NCBI GenBank assembly: GCA_002719955.1
Contig: PBFW01000056.1
Coordinates: 62,001 to 126,000, forward strand
Source: Deltaproteobacteria bacterium
Lineage (GTDB): Bacteria; Myxococcota_A; UBA9160; UBA4427
Direction of reading: 5' to 3'
DNA: 64,000 bases
Shown here one piece after another: positions 1-8,446 of the stretch. How positions within the stretch are numbered: position 1 is the stretch's first letter; every line of letters starts with the position of its first letter. The notes below the pieces were generated by a model, which saw nothing but the letters and a program-made list of their open reading frames with translations, made no database searches and had not been told where the DNA came from. The position numbers were made by a program, and so were the translations under genes.

Positions 1-406
1 GCTCGGGATAGGCCTCGGCCACTTCCTCGATGTCGATGCCGCCCATATCGCTGAAGACACAGACCGGTCGCTTTGCACGGCCGTCCCAGGTGATCGCGAC
101 GAAATATTCCTGTGCGATTGGAGATTTTTCTTCGACGAGGATCGAACGGCACCTCTGGCCGTTGACCTCGATTGGCTTGATCGCTTCGGCCGCCGCTGTC
201 GCTTCCTCGGCGTCGTCAGCGAATTTTACCGCGCCGGCTTTCATGCGTCCGCCGGAGAGCACCTGACTCTTGAGGACGACGGGGACTCCTCCGAGATTTT
301 CGAAGGCCGCCGTCGCGCCCGCGGCGTCCTGCACGATCTCGCTCTTTGCGAGCGGCAACCCGTGACGTCTGAAGAGGGCCTTGGCTTCGTATTCGTAGAA
401 TCGCAT
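1..406 (-). CDS. ATP-grasp succinyl-CoA synthetase beta-type subunit (N-terminal part)
   Basis: The first 135 codons of a gene that runs off the left edge of the window, so the C-terminal part is not visible. The start MRFYEYEAKALFRRHGLPL is the usual opening of succinyl-CoA synthetase beta chains and their malate-CoA or acyl-CoA ligase relatives. The segment VLKSQVLSGGRMKAGAVKF corresponds to the ATP-grasp nucleotide-binding strand-loop (in SucC the loop is GGRGKAGG). The family forms an acyl-CoA from a carboxylate, ATP and CoA together with an alpha subunit. The substrate cannot be told from this part. The ATG at 406 is the only convincing start. The partner alpha subunit would lie outside the window. 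Confidence 0.75.
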   Translation of the reverse strand, partial: MRFYEYEAKALFRRHGLPLAKSEIVQDAAGATAAFENLGGVPVVLKSQVLSGGRMKAGAVKFADDAEEATAAAEAIKPIEVNGQRCRSILVEEKSPIAQEYFVAITWDGRAKRPVCVFSDMGGIDIEEVAEAYPE

Positions 407-874
407 GGTTGTGTGGCTCCGAACTCCGGGATTCGCTCTGAAGCGGCATCGGGATGCGCGCCCGGTCGAACTCCGGTTCTCGTTTTCCCAGGGGCGAACC
501 GGGTCCGCTGAAAAACTGCGGCGCGCGGGACCCCCCGGGCGGGTGTTGTGGCCGTCCAAGTCTCGCTTGTCTCGCGTGGGCGTCGGTTTCTAGGGCGACC
601 CGGGTCCGCCCCGGAGGGACGAATCGTCTCGTAAGGCCGCGAACTCTATGATTTTTCGCGCCGAGCGGCAACAACGGGGCCGCTGACTCGCGTTCCGCGT
701 GCAAAGGGGGAGCAGCCTTTTCGGAATCGTCCTTTCGCCCCCCGCCCCCTCAACCGGGCTCTCCAATGCACCGATCAGAGAGCCCTCTCCGCGCTCCGCC
801 GCGGTCCGTCCCGTCCGGAAGTCGGCGGGCGAAATCCTCGACCGGAGCGCCGAGGGCAAGACGAAGGGGAGCGT
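407..874. other. Intergenic stretch without a recognisable gene
   Basis: No frame on either strand gives a protein-like translation here; the open frames are arginine/proline-rich shadows. It must hold the promoter of the leftward ATP-grasp gene and probably that of the rightward CheX-like gene. I see no convincing sigma-70 boxes or terminator. The missing N-terminal half of the receiver described next is not in any frame here. Confidence 0.5.
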
Positions 875-1063
875 GTGGCTCGAAAGATCCAGGTCGCGAT
901 GGTGTCCTCGCTGAGCGGCGATGCAGCGAAGGCCGACCAAGCGTTTCGCCCAGGAGCCTCTCGGGCCTTCGGGAAGCCCTTCGACCCCGAAATCACCGGA
1001 TCCCTCATCGAAGACGCCCGTGGCTCCTTGCCAAGAATAGGTGCGGAGGGGGAGCGGATCTGA
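875..1063 (+). pseudogene. Remnant of a response-regulator receiver domain (C-terminal half only)
   Basis: A GTG-started frame of 62 codons. It contains VAMVSSLSGDAAKA, then GASRAFGKPFDPE. These match strand beta-4 (MVS..SG), helix 4, the GA turn and the conserved lysine of beta-5 (KPF) of CheY-like receivers. The phosphoacceptor aspartate, the acidic pocket and strands 1-3 are absent, and I cannot find them upstream in any frame. The stop TGA overlaps the ATG of the next gene (TGATG), the arrangement expected if a full receiver had once been translated just before the CheX-like gene. A short functional peptide is possible but unlikely. Confidence 0.5.
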
Positions 1064-1905
1064 TGTCGGTCAAATTGTTTGGGCAATTTCTGATCGATCA
1101 GGGCGAGGTCGACGCGAGCCATGTGCGTGAGGCCCTCCTGCTGATGGAAGGCGAGAACGCGTCGCTCGCTGAACTCGCCATCTGTCGGGGCTTCATGACC
1201 CGGAGCCAGGCGCTCAGCGTTAGCGCCGAGCAGCGAAATCGCGATCTGGACTTCGCTGAGTTGGCGGTCGAACTGGGCTTCTTGACGCCCGACCAGCTCG
1301 TCGAGGTGCGGCGGGGGCGGCGCAGCCGGCGGCTCCGGATCGGCGAGGCCCTCGTGCGTCGGGGTGCCATCCAGCGCGATCGCCTCGGGACCTTGCTCGA
1401 CGCCTACAAGGCGGATCAGGCCCAATACGAGTTCGCCGAGCTCGCTGAGGTCGACCTGCCCGATGACCTCGCGAGTCATCCCGTGACGCACGACCTGCTC
1501 GAGCTCCTGCCTCGCCTTCTGATGAGGGTCGCGCGGCTGCGGGCCAAGCTGGGTGAGATTCGCGAATTTGATTCGGCGCCCGATTTTGCCGAGGTCGGGG
1601 TGTCGGTTTCGCTCGAGGGCGTTTGCGGATTGGAGGTCGCCCTCGTGTCGGATCTCGATTTCGCCGAGGCGCTGGCGATCGCCGTGTGTGGGACCTCGCT
1701 GGGTGATCTCGATCTTGAGATGATCGCCGACGGTGTGGGAGAATTCTTGACCGTGCTCGGCGGTCACGCGGCCAGCGCGACGACTCGCAGGGGACACCGT
1801 GTCGAACTCGGACCGCCCGACTACGAAGCGGAGCTCTGTGATGGCTGGAGCGTCGATCTCGCCGTCGGGACGGGACGCGCGGCATTGGTCCTCCGCAGCT
1901 TCTGA
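1063..1905 (+). CDS. GspE-N-like / CheX-like chemotaxis phosphatase domain protein
   Basis: A 280-residue soluble protein. The N-terminal half carries two copies of a helical motif (GQFLIDQGEVDASHVREAL near residue 6 and GEALVRRGAIQRDRL near 90) resembling the GspE N-terminal domain of type II secretion and type IV pilus ATPases. The C-terminal half (about 150-280) resembles the CheC/CheX phosphatase fold. At the place of the family's E-x-x-N active-site motif it reads GEFLTVLGG, so the glutamate is kept but the asparagine is replaced by threonine. Such proteins usually act on or sense a partner receiver. Here the partner immediately upstream is only a remnant with an overlapping stop/start. 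Start chosen at ATG 1063; a longer in-frame extension is arginine-rich and unlikely. Confidence 0.65.
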   Translation: MSVKLFGQFLIDQGEVDASHVREALLLMEGENASLAELAICRGFMTRSQALSVSAEQRNRDLDFAELAVELGFLTPDQLVEVRRGRRSRRLRIGEALVRRGAIQRDRLGTLLDAYKADQAQYEFAELAEVDLPDDLASHPVTHDLLELLPRLLMRVARLRAKLGEIREFDSAPDFAEVGVSVSLEGVCGLEVALVSDLDFAEALAIAVCGTSLGDLDLEMIADGVGEFLTVLGGHAASATTRRGHRVELGPPDYEAELCDGWSVDLAVGTGRAALVLRSF

Positions 1906-1983
1906 TTCGCGGATCCCCCCCGGTTCGCGCCGATGCCGATCCGGAAGCCCGAACGGCACAGTTTCCGTGTTACGCTCGCTCCC

Positions 1984-2712
1984 ATGAGCCAGCGGGATCA
2001 CGCGAGCACGCTCGAGAAGTGGACGACATCGGGAAAAGAGGGATTGCCGCCGGTACTCGCTGCGACCGTGATCCTGCTTCGCGACGGTTCGACGGGTCTC
2101 GAGACCCTGATGTTGAGGCGCAACTCGAAGATCGTGTTCGGTGGGATGTGGGTCTTCCCGGGCGGTCGCCTCGATCCCAAGGATTGGGAGGGTGTGGACG
2201 AGGGCGATGAACTCGGCGCTTCTCGGCGCGCCGCCGAGCGCGAGGCCATCGAGGAGACCGGTCTCGAGATCGATCCCCGCCAGATGCTGCCCTTCTCCCA
2301 TTGGACGCCGCCGCCGATCACCCCCAAGCGTTTCCTGACGTGGTTCTTTGTGGCTCGAGCGGGCGATGGCAGGGTCGAGATCGATCACGGTGAGATCCAT
2401 GAATCGGATTGGATGTCGGCGGCGGAGGCCTTGCGGCGCCAGCGCGCACAGGAGATCGAGCTGGCGCCACCGACTTTTGTGACCCTGAGTGAACTCTCGG
2501 TGTGGTCATCGGTCGACGAGGCGTTGGCTTCGGTGGGGGACCGCGTGCCGGAACGATTCCAGACCCGGATCTCCGTTGTCGAAGATGTCGGGCCGGTGAC
2601 GCTGTGGCACGGCGATGCGGGCTACGAACAGAGCGACGCCACGGTCGAGGGTCCTCGACATCGGCTGACCATGACGAAGGGTGGACCCTGGCGCTACGAC
2701 CGGACCCCCTGA
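1984..2712 (+). CDS. Nudix hydrolase
   Basis: A 242-residue protein that probably hydrolyses a nucleoside diphosphate linked to another moiety (CoA, sugar or nucleotide). The Nudix box lies at about residues 60-100. Its glycine is in VFPGGRLD, and the catalytic helix reads REAIEETGLEI, matching the REUXEEXGU pattern, with an insertion between the two. The core is followed by a long C-terminal part with no recognisable domain, as in the larger CoA-type Nudix proteins. ATG 1984 is preferred over the upstream ATG at 1933, whose extra 17 residues are not domain-like. It stands alone, convergent with the decarboxylase-like gene. Confidence 0.85.
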   Translation: MSQRDHASTLEKWTTSGKEGLPPVLAATVILLRDGSTGLETLMLRRNSKIVFGGMWVFPGGRLDPKDWEGVDEGDELGASRRAAEREAIEETGLEIDPRQMLPFSHWTPPPITPKRFLTWFFVARAGDGRVEIDHGEIHESDWMSAAEALRRQRAQEIELAPPTFVTLSELSVWSSVDEALASVGDRVPERFQTRISVVEDVGPVTLWHGDAGYEQSDATVEGPRHRLTMTKGGPWRYDRTP

Positions 2713-2772
2713 TCGATCGATCGTTGGCGGCCAGCGCGACGTGGGTCCAGGAGCTGAAGCCGCCGGTCCGGT

Positions 2773-3597
2773 TCAGACCGCCGGAGGCGCGCCGTTCTCG
2801 CCGGGCCAGCGTGATCCGCCGATTGTGTCCGCGAAAGGCCAGAACTTGTCCGGGTCGATGGGATCGCCGAGGCTGATCTTGCGATCGAGGAACGCGGGAG
2901 TCCAGAGATGGGCCGAGACCTGCTCGCGTTTGGGGAGTAGCGTCGCGATCGGATCCCATCGGCTATCGCGCAGGATCAGCTCGCCCTCGACTTTTTCGAG
3001 ATGCGTCGTCTTGAACCGGGTGTAGACGTTGACGAAATGCGGATCGAAATCAAATTTACCCGGCGTGAGATCACAGTCGCGCATGTATTTGACCCAGAAT
3101 TCACGCTGCTCGGCTTCGTCCAGGGGCGCCTGCTGGCCAACGACTTCGCCCTTGAACTCCGCAAAGGTATGCCCGTAGTGGATCGTGCGGGCTTCGACGA
3201 CATTGCCGAGCCGCCAGTACTGGGTCTCGGCATGGAACTTGGGTTGGCCCCATCGCTCCTTGCTGGGATAGACGACGGTCTCCTGGTTGATCCCGATGCC
3301 TAGCGTGTACTCACCCGCCGTCCCCTTGTAGTTGGCGGCGACATTGATGGCGATCCCGTATTCGGGTGCATTCTGGATCGGCAGGTTGTAGAAGGTGACT
3401 AGGACGAGCGAAGAATCGTCGGGCTCGAGTCCGGGCGGGAGCAGCGAGGCGATGCGATCCCTGTCGGTTCGGTAGGCGATCTTGAGCATCGGCCAATTCG
3501 CGAGCTCGCCGGGACTCTGTAGCGGCCCATCGGCCTCGACCAGCGGATTGTCGTAGGCAGCCGCGAGCAGCCTGTTCTGCGTCGTCGTCGTACTCAT
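2773..3597 (-). CDS. Acetoacetate decarboxylase-family protein
   Basis: A 274-residue cytoplasmic protein of the acetoacetate decarboxylase fold. In that family an active-site lysine forms a Schiff base with a beta-keto acid or related carbonyl substrate. The region GINQETVVYPSKERWGQPK matches the family segment ending in the PK motif, and the lysine after GQP is the likely catalytic residue. The usual second lysine of the clostridial enzyme is not kept (PKF), so the reaction may be an aldolase/dehydratase variant. A good ribosome site (AGAGGGG, 6 bases before ATG) supports the start. It lies just downstream of a MaoC hydratase on the same strand, suggesting one transcript for acyl or keto-acid metabolism. 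Confidence 0.8.
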   Translation of the reverse strand: MSTTTTQNRLLAAAYDNPLVEADGPLQSPGELANWPMLKIAYRTDRDRIASLLPPGLEPDDSSLVLVTFYNLPIQNAPEYGIAINVAANYKGTAGEYTLGIGINQETVVYPSKERWGQPKFHAETQYWRLGNVVEARTIHYGHTFAEFKGEVVGQQAPLDEAEQREFWVKYMRDCDLTPGKFDFDPHFVNVYTRFKTTHLEKVEGELILRDSRWDPIATLLPKREQVSAHLWTPAFLDRKISLGDPIDPDKFWPFADTIGGSRWPGENGAPPAV

Positions 3598-3709
3598 GTG
3601 GGGCCCCTCTCGCAGTGGAGCCCCGGAGTATAGTCACCGTCCGGGGACACCGCAGGCGTTCCCACTGATCCCAGACCCTTCGCGCCCCGCCTCGGCGAGG
3701 AACCCCCAA

Positions 3710-4834
3710 TCATGCGTAATGCGAGCGCCTCTTGACCGCGATCTGCCGGTCGAGCTCGAAGATCTGAACCTTTTTCCAGCCTTCGGGTGCGTCTCCAGAC
3801 GTCTCCCCCTCGGCGCGTACGAATTTATGTCCGAAGAGTCGCGTCGAAACGACTCCGAGATCGTCCCGACCGGGCAGATCACATTTGTCGAGGATCTGTG
3901 TGGCGGCAAAGACCGTATCTCCGGCCTGGAGAGGCGCCGTGTGACGTCCCGTCGTGTAGATGATGTCCCCGAGCGCGTTGTCCCCGACATCGGGGCAGGA
4001 GAGGCCGAGGCAGAGTGTGAAGGGAATGCCGCCGAAGATGATCAGCTGACCCCCTACATATTGTTTGGGGTCGAGGTCGATCATGTATTGGTTGCAGTGG
4101 ACCTGGCTGGTGTTGTCGAGGATCGCCGTCATCGAGATGTGCTCGTCGGTCACAGTCCGTCCACGCGAATGCTCGATCCGGCTCCCGATTTCGAGATCCT
4201 CAAAATAGCTGTCGCCACTGGTCAGGTGGGCCATCCCAGAGAGCTGGGCGCCCGCGTCGTAGGGCGGAATGAAGAGCTCACATTCGATCTCGTCCGCGTC
4301 GGCTGAAAAATTTTCGACGACCGCGTCATCGGCGCCCTTGTAGACCTGCACCTTGCGTTGCCAGGTGGCCACGATGGCCTCACTGGCATCGCCGATATTC
4401 TTGCGGGCGGTCGATTGGACATGGACGATGCCCAGGTTCGGGCGACTCGCGGAGACGCGCACGCCGAGAACTTTCGTTTCGACCTCGAGGGTGTCGCCGA
4501 TGTAGACCGGGGCACCGAATTTCATGTCGATATACTCGAGATTCGCGCGGGCATTCTCGGAAACGTCTTCGACGGTTTGGCTGAAGGCCACGAGCATGAC
4601 GACGCCGGGGGGGCAGACCAGCCCCTCGAAACCGTAGGCCCGCGCATAGCGAGCGTTCTTGGCGAAGGGGTGGGTCGTCATCGCGAACTCGGTGAATGTC
4701 GTGAAGAGGCCCTCGGTGATCGTCTTGCCGCCCTTGTGGCGGAAGATCTGACCGGGCTCGAAGTCTTCCAGGAAATGGCCGGTCTTCTTGCGGATGATCC
4801 GGGTCGGTTCAGGCGTCTCGTCGGGCTTGGGCAT
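3710..4834 (-). CDS. Double-hotdog MaoC-like enoyl-CoA hydratase
   Basis: 374 residues with two hotdog domains, as in mesaconyl-CoA hydratases and other MaoC dehydratases that add water to enoyl-CoA thioesters. The second domain has VTDEHISMTAILDNTSQVH. The D and H flanking N-T-S-Q-V correspond to the catalytic Asp/His pair of R-specific hydratases. The first domain (FTTFTEFAMTTHPFAKN) lacks the aspartate and is probably structural. The start at 4834 has AGCGAGGA upstream; a longer frame reaching 5254 is arginine-rich and overlaps the divergent hydrolase. Exact substrate unknown; a branched or C4-C5 enoyl-CoA is plausible from the family. Confidence 0.8.
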   Translation of the reverse strand: MPKPDETPEPTRIIRKKTGHFLEDFEPGQIFRHKGGKTITEGLFTTFTEFAMTTHPFAKNARYARAYGFEGLVCPPGVVMLVAFSQTVEDVSENARANLEYIDMKFGAPVYIGDTLEVETKVLGVRVSASRPNLGIVHVQSTARKNIGDASEAIVATWQRKVQVYKGADDAVVENFSADADEIECELFIPPYDAGAQLSGMAHLTSGDSYFEDLEIGSRIEHSRGRTVTDEHISMTAILDNTSQVHCNQYMIDLDPKQYVGGQLIIFGGIPFTLCLGLSCPDVGDNALGDIIYTTGRHTAPLQAGDTVFAATQILDKCDLPGRDDLGVVSTRLFGHKFVRAEGETSGDAPEGWKKVQIFELDRQIAVKRRSHYA

Positions 4835-5058
4835 GGGGTTTCCTCGCTGGGGGCCTCGCAGGGGTGGCGACGGGGCGGCGAGTCTAGTCAGCGCCCACCC
4901 GCGTTGCCAGCGACTCGCGGTTCGCGGCTGAGAGCGCCGTGGTCGACCCGCGCGGGATGGAATCTGCGGCACAAGGCGGATAGCGTCGGGCAGGCCGGCG
5001 TTCGGACGGGCGCCGCCCAACCGTCTGCGCTTGCACCGGTATTCCCAGGGAGATCGAC

Positions 5059-5787
5059 ATGACGAGGCCCACGCGCGTTCAGGACGGGGCGTTCGGAGGT
5101 TTTCATCTACCCGCAGTGGGCGACTCCTTTCCGGGGCTGGTCCTGATCCACGATGTCTGGGGTCCCTCCGATCACAGCCGGGCCCTCGCGGAAGAATTGG
5201 CCAGCGAGGGCTTCGCGGTCGTCGAAATCGATCTCTATCGTGAAATGGCGCCACTCTCGATCGAGGATCCCGGGGCGCATATCCGTTCGCTCTCGGATCC
5301 GGCGATCGTGGCGGATCTCGAGGCCGCTGCGGATTGGCTGGCGGCGCAGCCGTGTTGCGAGGGACGCAAGATCGGGGTCATGGGCGTCTGTATGGGTGGG
5401 ACGTTTACGCTGCTCGCTGCTTGTCTCGGCCAGCGTTTCGCGGCGGCTGTGGCGTTCTACGGAATCCTTTCCTACGAAGAGGGGATGCTCGCGCAGCCCT
5501 CGGGTCGGGATCGTATCCGCAAGCCGCTCTCACCGATCGAAGCCGGTGGTCGGCTCACGACGCCGCTTCTGGCTTCCTTCGGTCACGAAGACACATTCAT
5601 CCCACTCGAGGATGTGGCTGCGCTCGAGGCGGCGCTCTCGAAGAGCGGCGTGTCTTTCGAGATCGATCGCTATCCGGGAGCCGGGCATGCCTTCCTGAAT
5701 CGGTCGCGACCAGAGGCCTATCGGGAGGATGCGGCTGCTGCTGCCTGGGCCCGCGTCATCCCCTTCCTTCACGCGGAGCTCGACTGA
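5059..5787 (+). CDS. Dienelactone hydrolase family protein
   Basis: A 242-residue alpha/beta hydrolase. The nucleophile elbow is GVCMGG near residue 115, with cysteine in place of serine as in carboxymethylenebutenolidase. The aspartate lies in GHEDTFIP and the histidine in GAGHAFLN near residue 210, completing the Cys-Asp-His triad. These enzymes open lactones such as dienelactone in aromatic degradation, though many homologues have unknown substrates. The start has AGGGAG 7 bases upstream. Its end overlaps the convergent PAS-protein gene by 19 bases. No aromatic-pathway genes are adjacent, so the lactone is unknown. Confidence 0.88.
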   Translation: MTRPTRVQDGAFGGFHLPAVGDSFPGLVLIHDVWGPSDHSRALAEELASEGFAVVEIDLYREMAPLSIEDPGAHIRSLSDPAIVADLEAAADWLAAQPCCEGRKIGVMGVCMGGTFTLLAACLGQRFAAAVAFYGILSYEEGMLAQPSGRDRIRKPLSPIEAGGRLTTPLLASFGHEDTFIPLEDVAALEAALSKSGVSFEIDRYPGAGHAFLNRSRPEAYREDAAAAAWARVIPFLHAELD

Positions 5788-6602
5788 ATCCCATCGGTCG
5801 GGTCGGTGAGATTTGCGCTCGTGCCCGGTCGCGCCTCGACCAGGCTGTGGACCTTCGTGTCCGGTCGCGCGATCACGAGGGCGAGGGTTCGGTTGCTGCG
5901 CAGATAGCGTGTCGCCGAGGCTTCGAGCCGCAGCTGCTGTCCTCTGCGATCCTGCATCGAGGCGACGAAGACGATGCTCTCCTGTCCTTCGGCGATCGTG
6001 TCGAGCGAGGTCCACCAGGGGCTTTGCGAATCGGTTGGAACGAAGGCGTTGAACTCGATTCCGATCAGCGCGTCCCGCGCCACGCCTAGCGCCGAACCCG
6101 CCGCCGGGTTGGCGTCCAGGATCTCGCCCGAGTCGACGTCGATCGCGAAATAGAGATCGGCGACGCGATCGATGGCGGCGCTGATCGCACGGCGGGTGGC
6201 CCTCGGTCGACCGCTGGTCTTGCGCTTCGTCCCGGTCGTTCGGATCGAGAGTCGGAAGGCATCGAGGAGTGGAGCGAGCGCCTCGGCGACGACGGGCCCA
6301 TCGGGTCCGGCGAGTTCTGTCGCGGCTTGGGCCCAGGTCGTGAGCAGCGCCATCACGCGCCGCTCGTTCGGCCGCAATCCATCGAGGACCGGCCGTGGCG
6401 CCTCCCCGCGCATCAGCGCGGTCGAGGAAAAGGTGCGAAAGCGTCGCAGGGTTTCGGCTTCGGGACCGGAGGCGGCCGGTGCGGCCGCGCCGAGTTGGCC
6501 CTGCATGACCCGTTCGATCTCGAGTCGCTGCGACACGAGCCAGCTAGCCAAGTCGCGATTCACACTCCCCACAACTGCGTCATCAATATTTTTCACGGGC
6601 AC
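5769..6602 (-). CDS. PAS-domain protein
   Basis: 277 residues, soluble. Residues about 145-260 form a PAS domain (DRVADLYFAIDVDSGEILDAN, then GIEFNAFVP and a beta-rich stretch ending LALVIAR). The first 130 residues are helical with no motif I know. No kinase, GGDEF, EAL or DNA-binding output domain follows, so it is a single sensor module that would act by protein contact. Start is GTG 6602, with another GTG at 6596; no clear ribosome site. Divergent from the PilZ gene, so both may share the intergenic control region. Confidence 0.75.
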   Translation of the reverse strand: MPVKNIDDAVVGSVNRDLASWLVSQRLEIERVMQGQLGAAAPAASGPEAETLRRFRTFSSTALMRGEAPRPVLDGLRPNERRVMALLTTWAQAATELAGPDGPVVAEALAPLLDAFRLSIRTTGTKRKTSGRPRATRRAISAAIDRVADLYFAIDVDSGEILDANPAAGSALGVARDALIGIEFNAFVPTDSQSPWWTSLDTIAEGQESIVFVASMQDRRGQQLRLEASATRYLRSNRTLALVIARPDTKVHSLVEARPGTSANLTDPTDGIQSSSA

Positions 6603-6643
6603 AAACTAGCAGGCTCGATCGGATGCCCCCGTTCGAGGAAAAA

Positions 6644-6723
6644 AACGACCCGCCCGAGCTCACGATTTTGGTCGAGCCCCAGAACTGCATCCCCAAGGGG
6701 ATAAATCTATGTTTCGGGTCGTT
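6644..6723 (+). promoter_or_regulatory. Inverted repeat enclosing a small hairpin, upstream of the PilZ gene
   Basis: AACGACCCG at 6644-6652 is the exact reverse complement of CGGGTCGTT at 6715-6723. Between them, at 6689-6702, ATCCCCAAGGGGAT can form a 5-bp hairpin with a CAAG loop. In a transcript of the PilZ gene this would give a closing stem with at least one inner hairpin, ending about 40 bases before the start codon. It could equally be a protein-binding site for two half-sites. It does not match the cyclic-di-GMP or other riboswitch cores I know. Confidence 0.35.
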
Positions 6724-6764
6724 AAGCCCTCAATGCGAGCACGCGTCGATCCGATTTTCCGTGC

Positions 6765-7448
6765 ATGACCAAATTGAGTTCCGCCCCCACCCATGCGCCG
6801 CTGTCACCGAGCCGGACGATCATCTATCACGCCTCGGGCGACGCGCTCGGACCGATGACCGACGTGATCCTGAGCCGACTCGGCTATCAGATGCTGCTGC
6901 CGGAGACCTTCGCCACGCTGCAGACCGCTCAGCCGGATTTGCGCGCCGACCTCCTGCTCGTCGACGAAAAGCGCATGCAGGAAGCCGTCGAAGCGGCGGA
7001 GCAGCGTGGCGAGCCGCACCTTCCGATCATTCTGTTGACCGGAAAGCAGGGAGCACCGGGGGACGATCCTCGCATCGTCGGTGCGGCCAAACGCCCTGCC
7101 GGGCTTCACGACCTCTATCGGCTGATCCAGCAGGTCTTCGAGGACAGGCCCCGCTCGACGCCGCGGGTGCCGACCCATCTTCGGGCGCTCTGCGAGTCTC
7201 GTGGTTCCCACTGGGAGGGTCGGGTCCTCTCGCTCTCCGAGAATGGCTGCCTGATTCGGAGCAGCGAGGCCATTCTACTGGGCCAGAAACTCCATCTCGA
7301 GCTCCTCTTTCCGCAATCCGCGTCGATCGTCGTCGAAGCCGAGGCGACGTACCAACTCCTCCCGGACACGGGCCTCGTGTTCAGCGCCGTCGAAGCGAGC
7401 CGTCGTGAGGCGCTCGGGCGCTTCGTCGCCGAGACCCTCCTGGCCTGA
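6765..7448 (+). CDS. PilZ-domain protein with an N-terminal degenerate receiver-like part
   Basis: 227 residues. The N-terminal 110 residues have the alternating strand/helix layout of a receiver (RTIIYHASGDALG, ADLLLVDE, LPIILLTGK) but no complete acidic phosphorylation pocket, so phosphorylation is doubtful. Residues about 125-220 form a PilZ domain. A basic patch around STPRVPTHLRA and LSLSENGCLIRS match the RxxxR and (D/N)xSxxG motifs that bind cyclic di-GMP, although the first arginines are irregular. Probably a cyclic-di-GMP effector for motility, adhesion or polysaccharide control. It has its own promoter region with an inverted repeat, opposite the PAS gene. Confidence 0.75.
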   Translation: MTKLSSAPTHAPLSPSRTIIYHASGDALGPMTDVILSRLGYQMLLPETFATLQTAQPDLRADLLLVDEKRMQEAVEAAEQRGEPHLPIILLTGKQGAPGDDPRIVGAAKRPAGLHDLYRLIQQVFEDRPRSTPRVPTHLRALCESRGSHWEGRVLSLSENGCLIRSSEAILLGQKLHLELLFPQSASIVVEAEATYQLLPDTGLVFSAVEASRREALGRFVAETLLA

Positions 7449-7543
7449 TCCGCGCGGAGGCCTTCTCCTGCTAGACTGCTCGCGGCCATCTGCCCGCGTT
7501 GCTGCGGCCATGATTGAGCGGATCCCGGATTTGAGATAGAGGC

Positions 7544-8443
7544 ATGAATCACGTGGGTGATCAGCAAGACCAGCGGAAGAAGATCAGTACGCAGAGCGGA
7601 TTCATCGCCGCGCTCGACCAGAGCGGTGGCAGCACCCCAAAGGCACTCTCGCTCTATGGCGTCGGCGAGGATGGCTATTCGAACGAAGCAGAGATGTTCG
7701 CGCGTGTTCACGAGATGCGCTGTCGGATCATCGAGAGCCCCGCTTTTGGGGGCGACCGGATCCTCGGTGCCATCCTCTTCGAGAATACCCTCGACGGAGA
7801 GATCGCCGGTTGCAATTCCGCTGAGTATCTCTGGCGTGAAAAAAATGTCGTCCCCTTTCTCAAGGTCGACAAGGGACTCGCGGACGAGGTCGAGGGTGTG
7901 CAGGTCATGAAGCCGATGCCCGACCTCGCGGCGCTGCTCGACAAGGCCAAGCGGCTCGGCGTCTTCGGGACCAAGATGCGTTCGGTCATCAAAAGTGCGA
8001 ACAAGACCGGGATCACGCGGGTCGTCGAGCAGCAATTCGAGGTCGGTCGCCAGATCTGCGCCGCGGGCCTCGTGCCGATCATCGAGCCCGAGGTCGATAT
8101 CCACGCGTCGGACAAAGCGGAGGCGGAGGCGCTCCTCGGCGAGCAACTCCTGGGCCAGCTCGACGCCCTCGATGATCAGACGGTGATGCTGAAATTGACG
8201 TTGCCCGAGGAGGTGAATCTTTATTCGTCGCATATCGCCCACGCGAGCGTCGCTCGTGTGGTGGCGCTCTCCGGCGGGTACTCGAGGGAAGAGGCCAATC
8301 GGCGACTCAGTGCGAATCGCGGCATGACCGCGAGCTTTTCGCGGGCGCTCACCGAGGGGCTCTCCGCGCAGCAGCCGGAAGACGAGTTCAACCGAACGCT
8401 CGACGCGTCGATCGAAGCCATCTGCAAGGCATCGCGAAGCTGA
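7544..8443 (+). CDS. Class I fructose-bisphosphate aldolase
   Basis: 299 residues, close to the usual length of the short bacterial class I aldolases that use a Schiff-base lysine rather than a metal. Family hallmarks are GFIAALDQSGGSTPKAL near residue 18, GAILFENTL, VPFLKVDKGLADE (the lysine that holds phosphate or Schiff base), GTKMRSVI and PIIEPEVDI. It cleaves fructose 1,6-bisphosphate to triose phosphates in glycolysis or does the reverse in gluconeogenesis. AGAGG precedes the ATG. The release-factor gene starts 3 bases after the stop, so the two are co-transcribed. Confidence 0.93.
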   Translation: MNHVGDQQDQRKKISTQSGFIAALDQSGGSTPKALSLYGVGEDGYSNEAEMFARVHEMRCRIIESPAFGGDRILGAILFENTLDGEIAGCNSAEYLWREKNVVPFLKVDKGLADEVEGVQVMKPMPDLAALLDKAKRLGVFGTKMRSVIKSANKTGITRVVEQQFEVGRQICAAGLVPIIEPEVDIHASDKAEAEALLGEQLLGQLDALDDQTVMLKLTLPEEVNLYSSHIAHASVARVVALSGGYSREEANRRLSANRGMTASFSRALTEGLSAQQPEDEFNRTLDASIEAICKASRS

Positions 8444-8446
8444 ATC

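Noticed and set aside
775-2400. 541-codon minus-strand open frame
   Set aside because: Antisense of the CheX-like and Nudix genes; composition is typical of a shadow.
6603-6764. Cyclic-di-GMP riboswitch before the PilZ gene
   Set aside because: The conserved GEMM core elements are not present, although the region is structured.
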